A stretch of DNA of 17,806 nucleotides from contig CAYTZD010000031.1 of NCBI GenBank assembly GCA_964442345.1, positions 1 to 17,806 of the forward strand, given 5' to 3'. The position numbers and the translations under genes are program-made. Below are positions 15,157 through 17,806 of this stretch, one piece after another. Numbering within the stretch: position 1 is the stretch's first letter; each line of letters starts with the position of its first letter. The notes under the pieces were generated by a model. The model saw nothing but the letters and a program-made list of their open reading frames with translations. It had not been told where the DNA came from and did not search any database. This DNA is from Hippea sp964442345 (GTDB lineage: Bacteria; Campylobacterota_A; Desulfurellia; Desulfurellales; Hippeaceae).

Positions 15157-16008
15157 ATGAATCTGCACGACCTTGTTGGAAATTCTTGCAGACTTTGTCC
15201 ACGAGAATGCGGCATAAATAGAAACCTTCATAAGGGTTTATGTAAAACCAGAAATCAGCTTGAGATAGCAAGTGCCAATCTTCATTTTGGTGAAGAACCG
15301 CCAATAAGCTTTAAAAACGGATCTGGCACTATCTTTTTTGCAGGCTGTAATATGTCTTGTATCTATTGCCAAAACTATCCTATAAGTCAGCTAAAGAGTG
15401 CATTTAGAACCATAACTGTTAAAGAGCTTGCCGATATAATGCTTTCCCTTCAAGAAAGGAATGCAAATAATATAAACTTAGTAACACCTTCACATTTTGT
15501 TCATCTGATATGTGATGCTATAAAGCTTGCACGAGAAAATGGTTTAAAGATACCTATTGTTTACAATACATCGTCTTACGATAAGGAAGAAGTTATAGAG
15601 ATACTTGATGAGTGCATCGATGTTTATCTTGGTGATTTAAAGTATGTTGATAGTAAGATCTCGATGGAGTTATCAGGTGTTTCTGATTATTTTGAAGTTG
15701 CAACAAAGGCATTGAAGAAGATGTATGAGACAAAAGGCGAACTTGTTTTAGAAAATGGTATAGCAAAAAAGGGCTTGATTGTTAGGCATCTTGTTATGCC
15801 AGGATACATAGAGAATTCAAAGAAAGCGTTGGTTTGGATAAAAGAGAATTTGCCAAAGACTAAGGTTTCTGTAATGTTTCAGTATTTTCCTGCCTATAAA
15901 GCCTTCTCTCATCCGATTATAAACAGAAAAGTGAATGTTGATGAATACTTTGAGATTGTTGAGTTTGTTGAAAAACTCAATTTAGACGGCTGGATACAGA
16001 AGCTTTAG
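15157..16008 (+). CDS. PflX-type radical SAM protein (COG1313)
   Basis: This 283-residue protein has the radical SAM cluster motif CNMSCIYC (Cys64, 68, 71) and an N-terminal cysteine motif CRLCPRECGINR with a later GLC (Cys11, 14, 18, 29), as in COG1313 proteins labelled pyruvate formate-lyase activating enzyme-like. The target is unknown and I see no glycyl-radical enzyme nearby, so an activase role is not supported. The frame has a stop two codons before the ATG, so the start is fixed at 15157. There is no visible Shine-Dalgarno, and the T run of the gltA terminator ends only 13 nt upstream. Expression is therefore likely to be low, by read-through or from a promoter within gltA. Codon use is ordinary, rich in ATA. 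Confidence 0.88.
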   Translation: MNLHDLVGNSCRLCPRECGINRNLHKGLCKTRNQLEIASANLHFGEEPPISFKNGSGTIFFAGCNMSCIYCQNYPISQLKSAFRTITVKELADIMLSLQERNANNINLVTPSHFVHLICDAIKLARENGLKIPIVYNTSSYDKEEVIEILDECIDVYLGDLKYVDSKISMELSGVSDYFEVATKALKKMYETKGELVLENGIAKKGLIVRHLVMPGYIENSKKALVWIKENLPKTKVSVMFQYFPAYKAFSHPIINRKVNVDEYFEIVEFVEKLNLDGWIQKL

Positions 16009-16017
16009 TTGTTATTA

Positions 16018-16046
16018 TAGACTTTGCGGTTCTATTTTGCTATATT
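16018..16046 (+). promoter_or_regulatory. Extended -10 promoter of ftsH
   Basis: TAGACT (16018-16023, four of six), a 17-nt spacer and TATATT (16041-16046, five of six), with TGC directly before it as an extended -10. The start would be near 16053, leaving a leader of about 26 nt with GGAGGG (16068-16073) five bases before the ATG. Confidence 0.55.
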
Positions 16047-16078
16047 TTGCTTTGGAAAACGCAGAATGGAGGGTATTA

Positions 16079-17806
16079 ATGTCGCCTGTTTACAGAAATG
16101 CATTTTTATGGATGATTATAGCCATCTTGATGATACTGCTTTTTAATATGTTTAACAACGCTGGGAATTACTCGTTTGTAAGGATCGATTATACAAAACT
16201 TATTCAGCTTGTTGATTCTGATAAGATAAAAAGCGTAAGGTTTGACGGAAATGAAGTGTATATAACGACCACAGATGGTAAAAGATACAGAACATACACT
16301 CCGGAAATTAAAGATATAGCAGATAAGCTTGCAAAGAGAGGTGTTAATGTTGTTGTAAAGCCAAAGGAGAATAACTCGCTGTTGATGAATATACTTATCT
16401 ATTGGGTGCCGATGATTGTATTTATCTTCTTATGGTTTTACTTTATGAACCAGATGAATAAAGGCGGAAAGGCGTTAAACTTTGGAAAAAGCAATGTTCG
16501 TATGTTTGTAAGCGACCCAAAGAATAGGGTTACATTTAAGGATGTTGCAGGGATTGATGAAGTAAAAGATGAACTGCTTGAAATAATTGAGTTTTTGAAG
16601 AATCCGGGTAAGTTTACCAAGATTGGTGCAAAGATACCAAAGGGTGTTTTGTTGGTTGGCGCACCGGGAACAGGAAAAACGCTTGTTGCAAAGGCCGTTG
16701 CAGGCGAAGCAGGCGTTCCGTTTTTTACGATAAGCGGTTCTGATTTTGTTGAAATGTTTGTTGGCGTCGGTGCAAGTAGGGTTAGAGACTTATTTAATCA
16801 GGCAAAGAGAAATGCTCCATGCATTGTGTTTATTGATGAGATAGATGCCGTCGGCAGGCAGCGCGGTGCTGGTGTTGGTGGCGGAAATGATGAAAGAGAA
16901 CAAACTCTCAATCAGCTTTTAGTTGAGATGGATGGTTTTCAAACTGATACGAATATAATCGTTATGGCTGCAACAAATAGACCAGATGTGCTTGATCCTG
17001 CGCTTCTGCGTCCTGGTAGGTTCGATAGAAGAATCGTTGTCCCAAAGCCGGATGTTAAAGGAAGGCTTGAAATTTTAAAGGTTCATACAAGGAAGATTCC
17101 GTTGGGAGATGATGTTGATCTTGAGATTATAGCCAAGACCACCTCGGGTTTTGTTGGAGCAGACCTTGCCAATCTTGTAAACGAAGCTGCCTTGATTGCT
17201 GCGCGAAGAAATAAAACAAAGGTTGAGATGGAAGATTTTGATTTGGCTAAGGATAAGGTGTTGCTGGGTCCTGAGAGAAAGAATGCGATAATCAGCGAAA
17301 GGGAGAAAAAGATTACAGCATATCATGAATCTGGTCATGCTATAGTTGCGAAGATGCTGCCAAATACAGACCCAGTTCATAAGGTTAGTATAATCCCACG
17401 CGGCATGGCTTTGGGTGTAACACAACAGTTGCCAGAAGACGACAAATACACATACGATAAAGAGTATCTAATAAACAGGATTGCCGTTTTGATGGGTGGA
17501 AGGGCTGCAGAAGAAGTGATGCTTGGCAGTATTACCACAGGTGCAGGCAACGACATAGAAAGGGCGACAGAAATCGCAAGAAGAATGGTGTGTGAATGGG
17601 GCATGAGTTCGTTAGGTCCAATTCACTTATCAGATGAAGGCAAAGAAGTATTCTTAGGTAGAGATATAGCTGTTAAAAAGACATTTTCAGAAGAGACGGC
17701 AAGACTTATCGATGCTGAGGTTAAAAAGATTGTTGATGACTGTTATGGAATAGCTATTGATATAATCACGAATAATAAAGATAAGGTTGAGAAGATGGCG
17801 CAAAGG
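16079..17806 (+). CDS. ftsH: FtsH, membrane-bound ATP-dependent zinc protease (3' end outside window)
   Basis: FtsH extracts and degrades membrane and short-lived cytoplasmic proteins. The first 576 residues are visible and the frame is open at the window end; the family is usually 600-650 long, so little is missing. There are two membrane helices (about 9-26 and 103-122) around a periplasmic domain. The AAA module follows with Walker A GAPGTGKT (194-201), pore motif FVGVGA, Walker B FIDEID and second region of homology ATNRPDVLDPALLRPGRFDR. The zinc protease motif HESGH spans 416-420. The ATG has GGAGGG upstream. It follows the radical SAM gene by 70 nt and appears to have its own promoter. 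Confidence 0.97.
   Translation, partial: MSPVYRNAFLWMIIAILMILLFNMFNNAGNYSFVRIDYTKLIQLVDSDKIKSVRFDGNEVYITTTDGKRYRTYTPEIKDIADKLAKRGVNVVVKPKENNSLLMNILIYWVPMIVFIFLWFYFMNQMNKGGKALNFGKSNVRMFVSDPKNRVTFKDVAGIDEVKDELLEIIEFLKNPGKFTKIGAKIPKGVLLVGAPGTGKTLVAKAVAGEAGVPFFTISGSDFVEMFVGVGASRVRDLFNQAKRNAPCIVFIDEIDAVGRQRGAGVGGGNDEREQTLNQLLVEMDGFQTDTNIIVMAATNRPDVLDPALLRPGRFDRRIVVPKPDVKGRLEILKVHTRKIPLGDDVDLEIIAKTTSGFVGADLANLVNEAALIAARRNKTKVEMEDFDLAKDKVLLGPERKNAIISEREKKITAYHESGHAIVAKMLPNTDPVHKVSIIPRGMALGVTQQLPEDDKYTYDKEYLINRIAVLMGGRAAEEVMLGSITTGAGNDIERATEIARRMVCEWGMSSLGPIHLSDEGKEVFLGRDIAVKKTFSEETARLIDAEVKKIVDDCYGIAIDIITNNKDKVEKMAQR

Noticed and set aside
1..17806. CRISPR array, tRNA/rRNA genes, insertion sequence or prophage
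   Set aside because: I saw no regular spaced repeats, no tRNA-like cloverleaf, no transposase or phage-like product, and no terminal inverted repeats in the readable sequence. The gaps could still hide repeats.

Overview
The window is a compact, AT-rich bacterial scaffold segment with three runs of exactly 100 N (3310-3409, 9672-9771, 12366-12465), the usual placeholder for gaps of unknown length. The gene set (Ni-Fe hydrogenase maturation, an ECF-type nickel/cobalt importer, a eukaryote-like citrate synthase with a strong promoter, TrmI, FtsH) suggests an anaerobic, hydrogen-using thermophile. From memory of protein style, the best guess is a Hippea/Desulfurella-type sulfur reducer. That assignment is an inference and was not checked against any database.

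From about 13.5 kb down to base 1 every gene lies on the minus strand. In transcription order they are: a metallo-beta-lactamase-fold protein (12683-13516); a 69-residue unknown (12474-12683); a gap that probably hides the start of another gene; adenine deaminase (10750-12354); TrmI (9968-10744); a membrane Cache-PAS-GGDEF diguanylate cyclase cut by a gap (8007-9826); an ECF metal importer cbiM-cbiN-cbiQ-cbiO (5442-7945); hypF, whose 3' end is lost in a gap (3410-5445); a PIG3-type quinone oxidoreductase (2306-3298); and hypC-hypD-hypE (15-2293). An ideal ribosome-binding site and an ATG for one more gene sit at the left edge. The 2-8 kb block is tightly packed. Genes overlap by 4-22 nt, twice as ATGA, and several starts are non-ATG (TTG for cbiM and hypD, GTG for hypE).

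Together, the importer would bring in nickel, HypF and HypE would make the cyanide ligands, and HypC-HypD would assemble the Fe(CN)2CO group of a Ni-Fe hydrogenase that is not itself in the window. The ATGA junction between cbiO and hypF ties metal uptake to maturation and is the best local argument that the importer carries nickel.

From 13.78 kb onward genes lie on the plus strand: citrate synthase gltA with a near-consensus promoter, strong ribosome-binding site, codon use unlike its neighbours and two 3' hairpins (the second a clear terminator); a PflX-type radical SAM protein starting 13 nt after the terminator's T run with no visible Shine-Dalgarno; and ftsH with its own extended -10 promoter, running off the right edge. 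I see no tRNA, rRNA, CRISPR array, transposase or prophage gene. No wholly new system is evident. The points most worth a second look are the metabolic role of the citrate synthase, the true start of CbiM, the sensor cyclase upstream of the nickel/hydrogenase block, and what the gaps hide.
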